DNA of 23,740 nucleotides from an uncultured Eggerthellaceae bacterium (GTDB lineage: Bacteria > Actinomycetota > Coriobacteriia > Coriobacteriales > Eggerthellaceae), in the NCBI GenBank assembly GCA_910588985.1, contig CAJURO010000025.1:1-23740 (forward strand), read 5' to 3'. Under the pieces are notes generated by a model. The model searched no databases. It was not told the DNA's origin and saw nothing but the letters and a program-made list of their open reading frames with translations. How positions within the stretch are numbered: the first letter of the stretch is position 1; every line of letters starts with the position of its first letter. A program made the position numbers and the translations under genes. This document shows positions 6,859-14,451 of the stretch, one piece after another.

Positions 6859-9210
6859 TTAGTCGTGATGCGGAAGCGTATGCTTCACGCGCTGGCTTTC
6901 CTCAGCACGCTTTGCGTCATTGAAGCGATCAAGCGTGCCTACGAGATAGCCTGTGATGCGGCGAATGCGCTCGAAGCCAACGCCTGTGTCTTGGCCATCC
7001 GCACTATGACCCTCATGACGACCGCACTTCGGGCATGTGTCCCCGATGATGCCGTTGTAGCCACAGACGGGATCGCGATCTACGGGATGGTTGATAGAGC
7101 CATAGCCCATTCCGCTCTCTTTCATGAAGCGGATAACAGACTCGAAGGCCTCAAGGTTCTCGGAAGGGTCGCCATCAAGCTCGATATAGGAGATATGGCC
7201 GCCATTCGTCAGCGCATGATAAGGGGCTTCCTTGGAGATCTTGTCGAATGCAGAGATCTCGTAGTAGACCGGCACATGGAAGCCATTGGTGTAGTAGTCG
7301 CGATCCGTAACACCTGGGATTGAGCCGAAGCGCTCACGGTCGAGCTTGACGAAACGTCCTGACAAGCCCTCAGCGGGTGTTGCGATGAGCGTGTAGTTCA
7401 TCCCCTTCTCGCGGGAGACGCGATCGCAGTAGCTGCGCATATGGCCGATGATCTGAAGCCCCAGACGCTGCGCTTCCTCGGTTTGCCCATGGTGAGAGCC
7501 CGTAAGCGCAACAAGGCACTCGGCAAGGCCAATGAAGCCCGTGGTGAGCGTGCCATGCTTCAGCACCTCGCGCTGCTCTTCGTCATAGCGAAGCTTCTCC
7601 GAGTCGATCCAAACGCCCTGTCCCATGAGGAATGGTGCATTGTACACGCGCTTGCGAGCCTGGATCTCGAAGCGCTCGGAAAGCTGCGCAGTGACGAGCT
7701 GAAGCTTGGAGTCGAGCAGGTCGAAGAAGAGGTCGATATCGCCCTTCGCACGCAGCGCCAAACGCGGCAGGTTGATAGATGTGAACGAAAGATTGCCACG
7801 ACCTGGCGTGATCTCGCGCTCGGGATCGAAGACGTTGCCCATGACGCGGGTACGGCAGCCCATGTATGCGATCTCGGTCTCAGGCGTACCCTTGTAGTAC
7901 TGCGCATTGAACGGAGCATCGAGGAAGCTGAAGTTCGGGAACAACCTCTTGGCAGAGCAATGCATGGCAAGCTTGAACAGATCGTAGTTCGGATCCTCTG
8001 GGTTGTAGTTCACGCCTTCCTTCACACGGAAGATCTGCACAGGGAAGATAGGGGTTTCGCCATTGCCGAGGCCCCGCTCGGTAGCGAGCAGCATGTTCTT
8101 GATGACCATGCGACCCTCAGGCGTGGTGTCCATGCCATAGTTGATGGAGCTGAATGGGGTTTGAGCGCCCGCACGCGAATGCATGGTGTTCAGATTGTGC
8201 ACCAGTGCTTCCATTGCTTGGAAGGTAGCACGATCGGTGTCAGCAAGGGAGTTCTTCTTCGTATACGCAAGGACGGCGCTGACTTCCTTCTCGGAGAGAC
8301 CTGCGTCGGAAAGCTTCGCCTCAACGGCTGCCTCAAAGCCCTTGTCAAGGTCAAGCGATGCCCAGATCCCCGTATCCGCCTCGACAGCAGCGAGAAGCTC
8401 CTCGACAAATGCACGCTCGTCTTCGATGTCCGTCAGCATGTCGATGGCCTCAGCCATATGCTTCTTGAAAAGACGACGATAGGTCTTGCGCACGCCGTCA
8501 GCCAGGCCATAATCGAAATCGCAGACGCTCTGACCACCGTGCTGGTCGTTCTGATTAGACTGAATGGCAATGCAGGCAAGCGCCGTATAGCTGGAGATAT
8601 CGTTGGGCTCACGGAGCACACCATGCCCTGTGGAGAACCCGTTCTTGAAAAGCTTGCGAAGCTCGATCTGGCAGCAGGTCGTGGTAAGCGTGTAGAAATC
8701 CATGTCATGGATATGGATGTCACCTTCGCGATGTGCGCGTGCAAAGCGCGGCTCGATAACGCACATCTCATAGAACTGCTTCGCTGACTCAGAGCCATAC
8801 TTGAGCATGGTGCCCATGGCGGTATCAGCATTGATGTTCGCATTCTCACGCTTGAGATCGGACTCGGCAGCGTTGCTGAAGGTGATGTCCTTCAACGTTT
8901 GGATGAGACGAGAGTTGACATCGCGCACGCGGCTACGCTCAGCACGATAGAGGATGTATGCCTTCGCAGTTTGGACGAATCCGCCCTCGATGAGCGTTTC
9001 CTCAACGAGGTCTTGCACACCCTCAACGGTGGGGATGCCCTCAATAGCACCTTCATCAAGCTTAGCCTGGACTTGACGTGCGATGTCCTCGGCAACGCGG
9101 CGATCCTGCATGGCTGCAGTAGCCTGGAATGCCTTATCAATGGCATCGGCGATCTTCTCGAGATGGAACTCGGCTGTGCGCCCGTCGCGCTTGATGATGG
9201 ACTGTGGCAT
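6859..9210 (-). CDS. nrdD: Anaerobic (class III) ribonucleoside-triphosphate reductase
   Basis: This 783-residue glycyl-radical enzyme reduces ribonucleotides to deoxyribonucleotides without oxygen. An N-terminal ATP-cone (SIIKRDGRTAEFHLEKIADA, residues about 4-23 onward) regulates activity. The radical site is RITGYL near the C-terminus (Gly about 754), followed by RFNDAKRAEESQRVKHT. AYMGCRTRV carries a conserved Cys. The late zinc region reads DPVCGYNGIIGDTCPKCG, with Asp where one of four Cys might be expected. The start MPQSII is chosen over an upstream in-frame extension because AGGGAG lies 8 nt before it. Downstream are mscS and nrdG, and an NrdR box lies in the upstream region. Confidence 0.96.
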   Translation of the reverse strand: MPQSIIKRDGRTAEFHLEKIADAIDKAFQATAAMQDRRVAEDIARQVQAKLDEGAIEGIPTVEGVQDLVEETLIEGGFVQTAKAYILYRAERSRVRDVNSRLIQTLKDITFSNAAESDLKRENANINADTAMGTMLKYGSESAKQFYEMCVIEPRFARAHREGDIHIHDMDFYTLTTTCCQIELRKLFKNGFSTGHGVLREPNDISSYTALACIAIQSNQNDQHGGQSVCDFDYGLADGVRKTYRRLFKKHMAEAIDMLTDIEDERAFVEELLAAVEADTGIWASLDLDKGFEAAVEAKLSDAGLSEKEVSAVLAYTKKNSLADTDRATFQAMEALVHNLNTMHSRAGAQTPFSSINYGMDTTPEGRMVIKNMLLATERGLGNGETPIFPVQIFRVKEGVNYNPEDPNYDLFKLAMHCSAKRLFPNFSFLDAPFNAQYYKGTPETEIAYMGCRTRVMGNVFDPEREITPGRGNLSFTSINLPRLALRAKGDIDLFFDLLDSKLQLVTAQLSERFEIQARKRVYNAPFLMGQGVWIDSEKLRYDEEQREVLKHGTLTTGFIGLAECLVALTGSHHGQTEEAQRLGLQIIGHMRSYCDRVSREKGMNYTLIATPAEGLSGRFVKLDRERFGSIPGVTDRDYYTNGFHVPVYYEISAFDKISKEAPYHALTNGGHISYIELDGDPSENLEAFESVIRFMKESGMGYGSINHPVDRDPVCGYNGIIGDTCPKCGRHEGHSADGQDTGVGFERIRRITGYLVGTLDRFNDAKRAEESQRVKHTLPHHD

Positions 9211-9341
9211 GTTTCTGCTCCCTTTTGTTCTCGTTTTCCAGCCTTGTGTAAACATTTCCGTTTTGCTTGCTCTCACCTGTGAAAACCTGTCATCCTTCAA
9301 CACGATATCCACAGACTTCTCAACTAAGTTATACACAATAA

Positions 9342-9357
9342 GCACAACATATTGTGG
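9342..9357. promoter_or_regulatory. NrdR box upstream of nrdD
   Basis: GCACAACATATTGTGG matches the known NrdR palindrome (acaCwAtATaTwGtgt) at nearly every position. NrdR is an ATP-cone repressor of ribonucleotide reductase genes. A perfect left half-site, ACACAATA, overlaps it at 9333-9340... adjacent upstream on the plus strand, but no convincing second full box at the usual spacing was found. Confidence 0.75.
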
Positions 9358-9382
9358 TTGTTAGATGAGCAAGTGAGTACAT

Positions 9383-9411
9383 ATAGTATACGTATGCGCA
9401 CACGATTTCAA
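9383..9411 (-). promoter_or_regulatory. Candidate nrdD promoter
   Basis: On the minus strand TTGAAA (9406-9411) and TACTAT (9383-9388) are 17 bases apart. The NrdR box lies just downstream, where a bound repressor could block transcription. A closer alternative -10 (TATAAC, 9328-9333) would place the box in the promoter spacer. Confidence 0.4.
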
Positions 9412-9467
9412 GGGAAAATGCTGAATTCGGCTGTTTGTTTTAAGCTTTGATAAGAACGCGCAAGGGC

Positions 9468-9773
9468 TTAAGAGCAGGTGCCGTAAACCTGCCCCCATGC
9501 ATGTCCCGTGATGCCAGAATTAAGCTGGTCGGTCAAGCGCTGACGCGTATACTCACCTGGCGGCAGGAGAGAGACGATGCGCATGAGATCCTCAGGCAGA
9601 TCAGCGCTTTCAGCCTTGAGGACAACATCGAGGCGCGAAACCTTGAACGCCGCCTCCTCATCAACGAGCGCAAGATAAGGCGCATCGTCATCAGCGAAGA
9701 GGTCGTCCACAAGGGACTGAAGCGCCCCGTAATGAGGGCTGCGCTCGATATTCGACCGCGACTTCCCCACCAT
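9468..9773 (-). CDS. Small protein of unknown function coupled to a methyltransferase-like gene
   Basis: This 101-residue acidic, soluble-looking protein is not recognised. It contains a cluster of aspartates (VDDLFADDDAPY), a central LVDEEAAFKVSRLDVVL segment, LPPGEYTRQRLTD, and a C-terminal GHAWGQVYGTCS. There is no membrane segment or signal peptide. Its start overlaps the stop of the upstream homocysteine-methyltransferase-like gene (GTGATG, with either GTG or ATG possible), so it is almost certainly translated by coupling with it and may be a partner protein. The nrdD upstream region follows on the other side. Reality as a gene rests on the tight coupling and the coherent composition. 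Confidence 0.7.
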   Translation of the reverse strand: MVGKSRSNIERSPHYGALQSLVDDLFADDDAPYLALVDEEAAFKVSRLDVVLKAESADLPEDLMRIVSLLPPGEYTRQRLTDQLNSGITGHAWGQVYGTCS

Positions 9774-10765
9774 CACGCACCAAGGCTCTCATTGACGCGT
9801 CTCTTGAGGCGATCGGCAAGCGCGTCAAGGTCTTGCTCAACCTCCTCGCCCGCCTTGAGGCTGCTCGGGGCGGTCACGACATCCAGCGCTTCTGTTGCAG
9901 CGACGAGCGCACCAGCGTATGCTGCAGGAGCTGAGCCACAGGCTCGCAAGAACTGCACGCCCGATGCCCGCAAGAGCTCCGCAGCTTCCACGATGGCATC
10001 AGCATCCTCGTAGGGAGCTGCACATGCTCCTTCGCCCGCGCTATGGACGAAGAGCTGAGCCATAACGGGGAGTGACGTGATTCGTACGATACGCTCCGCA
10101 AGAGCTGCAGCATCTTCTCCTGCCGCATCCGTGCAGAATCCGAATGCCATCGCACCAAGGTCGACCGCGACATGAGCAGCCTCCTCAATGGCCTCGTCAA
10201 CGCATATGCCGAAGCGCTGGAAGCTTGCGAGCATCCCTTCCGCATTCACATCGACCGAGGCGATAACAGGAACATCCGAGACCTTCGCAATGCCCATGAG
10301 GGCGCACTTGAGGTCGGCGATGCGCGAGAAGCCATTCAAGAAGAACGCATCGAATTCGAAGTCGTCGAAGAGCTTCGCAGCCCTCGCGTACTGGTCACGA
10401 TTCTCAAGAAGCGAAGCTTTCGATGAAGCATCGAGCGGTAAGCCGCATGGCCCGATCTCGACGAGCACATGCTGGAATGAGCCCGCTGCAGCAACCTCCA
10501 TCGCCTGGCGAACAAGCACTTCCTCCTGTGCTTCAAGCCCTGTATGAGCAAGACGCGCAGGAGTCATCTGAGCGGTAGGGGCAACAGCGCATTGCACACC
10601 GCAGAGCGCTTCTAGCTTATAGATGTCTTCGACGACCTCTGGCTCGACGAGCAATGTAAGGCTTGTATCGCGCTCAGCATCTGCCCCTTGCTGCTCGAGC
10701 TGATGATATGCGCTGGTAGTAAGCACCAGCATGTCCTTGCCAAGTCGAAGTTGGATATCGGCCAT
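9773..10765 (-). CDS. Degenerate homocysteine S-methyltransferase-like protein
   Basis: This 330-residue protein has the layout of the zinc-dependent homocysteine methyltransferase barrel (MetH N-terminal/BhmT type): PEVVEDIYKLEALCGVQ near the start, TPARLAHTGL, then VEIGPCGLPLD, DAFFLNGFSRIADLKCAL and VPVIASVDV. Zinc is normally held by one Cys in mid-barrel and a CC pair in GGCCGT. Here Cys211 (FGFCTDAA) is present, but the pair has become RACGSAP, leaving one Cys. The usual N-terminal D-G-GT motif is also not evident. The ATG of MADIQL is chosen (AAGGGGG 9 nt upstream). It may be a methyltransferase with altered metal site or a non-catalytic relative; the small gene at 9468-9773 is coupled to it. 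Confidence 0.65.
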   Translation of the reverse strand: MADIQLRLGKDMLVLTTSAYHQLEQQGADAERDTSLTLLVEPEVVEDIYKLEALCGVQCAVAPTAQMTPARLAHTGLEAQEEVLVRQAMEVAAAGSFQHVLVEIGPCGLPLDASSKASLLENRDQYARAAKLFDDFEFDAFFLNGFSRIADLKCALMGIAKVSDVPVIASVDVNAEGMLASFQRFGICVDEAIEEAAHVAVDLGAMAFGFCTDAAGEDAAALAERIVRITSLPVMAQLFVHSAGEGACAAPYEDADAIVEAAELLRASGVQFLRACGSAPAAYAGALVAATEALDVVTAPSSLKAGEEVEQDLDALADRLKRRVNESLGA

Positions 10766-10808
10766 ATGCACATGCCCCCTTACCCGTCCCTTATCCACCA
10801 AGCCGCCA

Positions 10809-10836
10809 AGTAGAGGGCAACGAGTTGCCCTCTACT
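10809..10836. terminator. Perfect hairpin between tRNA-Arg and methyltransferase-like gene
   Basis: A 12-13 bp perfect stem (GTAGAGGGCAAC with GTTGCCCTCTAC) has a very tight loop. It lies 65 bases downstream of the minus-strand tRNA-Arg and probably ends that transcript. There is no strong T-run on either strand, so intrinsic termination is uncertain. Confidence 0.5.
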
Positions 10837-10901
10837 CTTTACATGAGCAGAGCCTCTTCATCGGCGATTTCCTCGCTTCCAGAGGCATGAGATGAACGAT
10901 G

Positions 10902-10976
10902 TGGTGCCCCCGATAGGAATCGAACCTACACACCCGGTTTAGGAGACCAGTGCTCTATCCATTGAGCTACGGGGGC
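10902..10976 (-). tRNA. tRNA-Arg (CCT)
   Basis: This 75-base gene folds as a full cloverleaf on the minus strand: acceptor GCCCCCG/CGGGGGC, D-arm GCTC/GAGC, anticodon stem CTGGT/ACCGG with loop CTCCTAA (anticodon CCT, reads AGG), T-arm GTAGG-TTCGATT-CCTAT, discriminator A and encoded CCA. Confidence 0.96.
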
Positions 10977-10989
10977 GCATAACGCAAGA

Positions 10990-10998
10990 ATTATAGCA
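10990..10998 (-). promoter_or_regulatory. Extended -10 promoter of tRNA-Arg
   Basis: TGCTATAAT on the minus strand is a perfect extended -10 element, ending 13 bases before the mature tRNA 5' end. The -35 region is poor, as allowed with an extended -10. Confidence 0.7.
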
Positions 10999-11039
10999 TT
11001 GTGCGCAGGGACGTTCGAAAGACTCTCTGCGCACAATGC
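10996..11039 (-). terminator. Hairpin after the DUF4013 gene
   Basis: A perfect 13-bp inverted repeat (GCATTGTGCGCAG / CTGCGCACAATGC) with an 18-base loop begins 3 bases after the stop of the gene at 11043. The following TATAATTCTT is only weakly T-rich and doubles as the tRNA-Arg -10, so termination and initiation signals overlap. Confidence 0.6.
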
Positions 11040-11042
11040 GTC

Positions 11043-12161
11043 TTAGTAATAGTAAGGGTTGCTTGCCAGCGATGCCCAATCAGGAGCATACCGCGCCACG
11101 TAATGACCCACCGCACGATAGGTCCACACTATGATGATGGCCTCGCTGAACGCAGCGATGACATAGCACACGAACATCATCGGAACGAAAAGGCCGAGGA
11201 TCTGAAGCACCAAGAAGGGATCCATTGAATCATAGTAGCTATAGTACGAATAGCTTGAATGGTAGGCGATCTGTGCGATGTCCCCTATTATCGGGATCAT
11301 GAACAACAAGCAGATGACGATAAGGACCACGCCGACGATAAGTCCCACAATGATCCCTGGAAGCACCGTTGCGCAGAAAGCCTGGCCTGGCTTGCGCTTG
11401 AGCGCTTCCCATATCTTGCCGATATCGAATGCCGCTCCTAACCTGTCAGCTATTGCCGAGCGCATGATAGACAATCCCTGGAACATTGCTAAGAAAAGCG
11501 AGACTGCTATTGCTGCCAAGAACCCAAGGATGGGAACAATGCCGAGCACGCCACCCACCAAGCTTGTGACGATCCCGATGATGAGCGCAATCAAGAAAGC
11601 GAATGCGCCATTCACGAAGTTTCGCTCGCCAAAGATGGTCTTTGGCATGGATGTGATCTCACCCAAGCTGAGCTTGCGGGACCAGCGCATCGCATAACCC
11701 GTGACAACCCAGTTAAGGATAGGAACGATGTTGATAAGACCAAGCAATGCGATCCTACCGACCCATCCTTCGCTCTTCGTGATATCCGACCATGCTGCTC
11801 CCATGCAGCCGTTTGCATAGACAACATTCGCGTTGCTTGCAGGAGGAGGCGTAAAGCCTCCTGCGCTTGAGGTTGCAGCCTGCTGAGGCTGAGGAGCTGC
11901 GGCTTGGGGCTGTGGTGCCTGAGAGAAGGAAGCAGCCGTCTGGGATTGAGCAGGCTGATACGGCGAAGCTGCTGCCTGAGGCTGTGCCGTTTGATTTGCC
12001 GAAGCCGTTACCTGAGACTGAGCAGGTCGGGAATCACTGCCAATGGCAGGAGAAGCGGCGCATGCCGCTTCTCCATTCTCCACATAGGTCAGTTTCTTGC
12101 CGCATCCCGCACAAAACGGCGCGCGATCAATGTTTTCCTTACCACACTGTGGGCAGATCAT
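11043..12161 (-). CDS. Zinc-ribbon, DUF4013-type multi-pass membrane protein
   Basis: This 372-residue protein opens with a zinc ribbon (CPQC at 3-6, CAGC at 17-20). A ~90-residue low-complexity linker rich in Gln, Pro, Ala and Ser follows, with repeated AQSQ/QPQAAA units. The rest is membrane-embedded, with about six hydrophobic segments, the Gly-rich VNGAFAFLIALIIGIVTSLV among them, plus a Tyr/Ser-rich loop (SSYSYYSYY), ending in ASNPYYY. This matches the DUF4013 pattern; function is unknown. The inner start (MICPQC) is used because GAGG lies just upstream. It follows the gene at 12185 by 23 bases, and the two probably form an operon. Confidence 0.85.
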   Translation of the reverse strand: MICPQCGKENIDRAPFCAGCGKKLTYVENGEAACAASPAIGSDSRPAQSQVTASANQTAQPQAAASPYQPAQSQTAASFSQAPQPQAAAPQPQQAATSSAGGFTPPPASNANVVYANGCMGAAWSDITKSEGWVGRIALLGLINIVPILNWVVTGYAMRWSRKLSLGEITSMPKTIFGERNFVNGAFAFLIALIIGIVTSLVGGVLGIVPILGFLAAIAVSLFLAMFQGLSIMRSAIADRLGAAFDIGKIWEALKRKPGQAFCATVLPGIIVGLIVGVVLIVICLLFMIPIIGDIAQIAYHSSYSYYSYYDSMDPFLVLQILGLFVPMMFVCYVIAAFSEAIIIVWTYRAVGHYVARYAPDWASLASNPYYY

Positions 12162-12184
12162 AGAACCTCTTTTTCTTCGCAAAC

Positions 12185-12772
12185 CTAGTTCAAAACGTCG
12201 ATGAAGATCTGAGCGCGAGCCTCACCAACAACCTCATCGGTCTCAAGGTCGAGCGCATAGAACTTCGCCAGACAAGAGTATGAGCCCTTTGGCAGATCGA
12301 CGAGCAACTTCGCGGACTGGATGTGCGAATTTGGCTCAAGGATGTCGGAAGTGTAGATAAGCTCATTGGTATCTTGCAAGACGATGTCCACTTGCATCTT
12401 GTAATTATTCGCAGGAGAGTTCTCGATGCGCAGCTCTGCGTCAGAAGAGCCATCTTCCATCTCAAGGTATGAGTTGATGGAGATGGAAAGCATGCCTTCC
12501 TCAACCTCGCGATCAAGCTCGGCCTGGATCTCCTCAGGTGTCTTGTTCTCCAACTGGCCCTGGCTGACAGCGCTTTGTGAGCCGCCTGATGTGGTCATGA
12601 ACACGATGATGCATGCAATGACAATGACAACGATGGCGATGGCGATGCCAATGATCAACCCGCGCTTATTGCCTGAGGAAGTTGCAGCACTCTCTGCAGG
12701 CTTCGCCTCTGTGCGAGGCTCCTCGTTGGTTTCCGGTTGCTTCGGAGCGGTGTTCTGCGTTTGATCTTCCAT
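12185..12772 (-). CDS. Single-pass membrane protein with extracytoplasmic domain, unknown function
   Basis: This 195-residue protein has a charged, Glu/Pro/Thr-rich N-terminal tail (about 1-35), one membrane helix (RGLIIGIAIAIVVIVIACII, about 36-58) and an outside domain of about 130 residues with alternating polar and hydrophobic strands (MLSISINSYLEM, YKMQVDIVLQDT, SAKLLVDLPKGSYSC), suggesting a beta-sandwich. There is no lipobox or catalytic motif. AAGGA sits about 7 nt before the chosen ATG; an upstream in-frame TTG lacks support. It lies 23 bases ahead of the DUF4013 protein, so the two may act together at the cell envelope. Function is not recognised. Confidence 0.8.
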   Translation of the reverse strand: MEDQTQNTAPKQPETNEEPRTEAKPAESAATSSGNKRGLIIGIAIAIVVIVIACIIVFMTTSGGSQSAVSQGQLENKTPEEIQAELDREVEEGMLSISINSYLEMEDGSSDAELRIENSPANNYKMQVDIVLQDTNELIYTSDILEPNSHIQSAKLLVDLPKGSYSCLAKFYALDLETDEVVGEARAQIFIDVLN

Positions 12773-12831
12773 GTGCCGTCCTTTCCTTTCGGTAAGCGTG
12801 TCTCCGTCTCCAAACTTACGCAATGCGTATT

Positions 12832-14358
12832 CTACCTGTTGATGGTGGCGCTTGCATAGGTATTATTATCTTTGAGCAGGACATCGTGAGCGCCGCCTTC
12901 CACGATAGAGGTGGAGCTAACAACGGTCAGCTTCGCCTTATCTTGGAGCTCTGAAATCGTAAGGGCACCACAGTTGCACATGGTGCTCTTCACCTTTGAG
13001 AGCGTGATCTCAACGTTGTCCTTCAGCGAACCAGCATAGGGGACATATGAATCAACGCCCTCTTCGAAGGTCATGCCCTTCTTGTTGCCCCCAAGGTCAT
13101 ATCTCTGCCAGTTGCGTGCGCGCGATGAGCCTTCGCCCCAATACTCTTTCATATAGTTGCCGTTCACCATCACCTTGTTCGATGGGCTTTCATCGAAGCG
13201 AGCAAAATACCGACCAAGCATGACGAAGTCCGCACCCATAGCAAGCGCCAAGGAGATATGGTGATCGTAGACGATGCCGCCGTCAGAGCAGATTGGAATA
13301 TACTCACCCGTCTCGGCGAACCACTCATCGCGCGCTCGCGCAACCTCGATCACGGCTGTTGCCTGACCGCGGCCAATGCCTTTCGTCTCACGAGTGATGC
13401 AGATCGAGCCACCGCCGATGCCGATCTTGATGAAGTCGGCACCACACTCGGCAAGGAAGCGAAAACCTTCGCGATCAACCACGTTGCCAGCGCCTACCTT
13501 CACGGCGTTGCCATAATGCTCACGGATCCATTCGATCGTGAATTTCTGCCAATCAGAATAGCCCTCTGATGAATCGATGCAGAGCACATCCACGCCCGCA
13601 TCGATAAGGGCAGGCACGCGCTCAGCGAAATCACGCGTGTTGATGCCAGCCCCCACCATATAGCGCTTGTGCGCATCGAGCATCTCATCAGGATTCGACT
13701 TATGCGAATCATAATCTTTGCGAAAGACCAGCGCACGCAGGTGATCATCGCCATCAACGATCGGGAGGCAGTTGAGCTTGTGATCCCAGATGATATCGTT
13801 TGCATCCTTAAGGCTGGTGTCTGCTGGCGCCACCACCAGATCCTCACGCGGGGTCATGAAGTCGACCACTTTGAGCTCGGGAGCCATGCGCGTCACGCGA
13901 TAATCGCGCGAAGTCACGATGCCCAAGAGCTTTCCGTAGCTTGTACCATCATCGGTAACAGGCATCGTGGAGTGTCCCGACTCCTCTTTGAATGCGATCA
14001 CATCTGCAAGGGTCATGTCTGGGGAGAGGTTGACGTCGCTCGTCACAAAGCCAGCCTTGTAGTCCTTCACTCGGCTGACCATGGCCGCTTCTTCTTCGAT
14101 AGACTGGGAGCCATAGATGAAGGAAAGGCCGCCTTCTGTGGCAAGAGCCACAGCCATGCGATCATCTGAAACAGATTGCATGATGGCGCTCACCATAGGA
14201 ATGCTGAGCTCGATCGGGCAATCTTCTTGGTTTTTCTTATATTTGACCAAGGGTGTTTTCAGCGAAACATCCTGGGGAATACAGCTACTTGGCGAATAGC
14301 CTGGTACCAAAAGATACTCGTTGAACGTGCGAGATGGCTCATCGAAGTAGAACGCCAT
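12832..14358 (-). CDS. guaB: Inosine-5'-monophosphate dehydrogenase
   Basis: This 508-residue enzyme oxidises IMP to XMP, the committed step of GMP synthesis. It keeps the barrel opening (TFNEYLLVPGYS), two CBS domains (about residues 105-220), GAGINTRDF, and the catalytic loop IGIGGGSICITRE with Cys320. It also has SDGGI and GADFVMLGRYFA for phosphate binding, and the flap with WQRYDLGG, which carries the Arg-Tyr pair used in hydrolysis. The start MAFYFDEP has GGGAGG just upstream; a longer in-frame start further up is rejected. It is single-gene, downstream of the aminopeptidase gene, with its own -10 at 14416-14421. Confidence 0.95.
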   Translation of the reverse strand: MAFYFDEPSRTFNEYLLVPGYSPSSCIPQDVSLKTPLVKYKKNQEDCPIELSIPMVSAIMQSVSDDRMAVALATEGGLSFIYGSQSIEEEAAMVSRVKDYKAGFVTSDVNLSPDMTLADVIAFKEESGHSTMPVTDDGTSYGKLLGIVTSRDYRVTRMAPELKVVDFMTPREDLVVAPADTSLKDANDIIWDHKLNCLPIVDGDDHLRALVFRKDYDSHKSNPDEMLDAHKRYMVGAGINTRDFAERVPALIDAGVDVLCIDSSEGYSDWQKFTIEWIREHYGNAVKVGAGNVVDREGFRFLAECGADFIKIGIGGGSICITRETKGIGRGQATAVIEVARARDEWFAETGEYIPICSDGGIVYDHHISLALAMGADFVMLGRYFARFDESPSNKVMVNGNYMKEYWGEGSSRARNWQRYDLGGNKKGMTFEEGVDSYVPYAGSLKDNVEITLSKVKSTMCNCGALTISELQDKAKLTVVSSTSIVEGGAHDVLLKDNNTYASATINR

Positions 14359-14415
14359 GTATTCCTCCCTGGTCTTGAAGCGAACGCCTACAGCGCGCAT
14401 GGTACATTTGCACAC

Positions 14416-14421
14416 ATTATA
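14416..14421 (-). promoter_or_regulatory. guaB -10 element inside a small palindrome
   Basis: A perfect TATAAT lies 57 bases upstream of the guaB start. It is flanked by TGCAC and GTGCA arms of an inverted repeat, which could be an operator. The -35 is weak. Confidence 0.5.
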
Positions 14422-14451
14422 CGTGCACTCTCTTGCAGATGACCATGCCGA

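Noticed and set aside
7441..8787. Long plus-strand open frame of 448 codons opposite nrdD
   Set aside because: It lies entirely antisense to a clearly recognisable nrdD, has Arg/Leu-rich shadow composition and no family resemblance.
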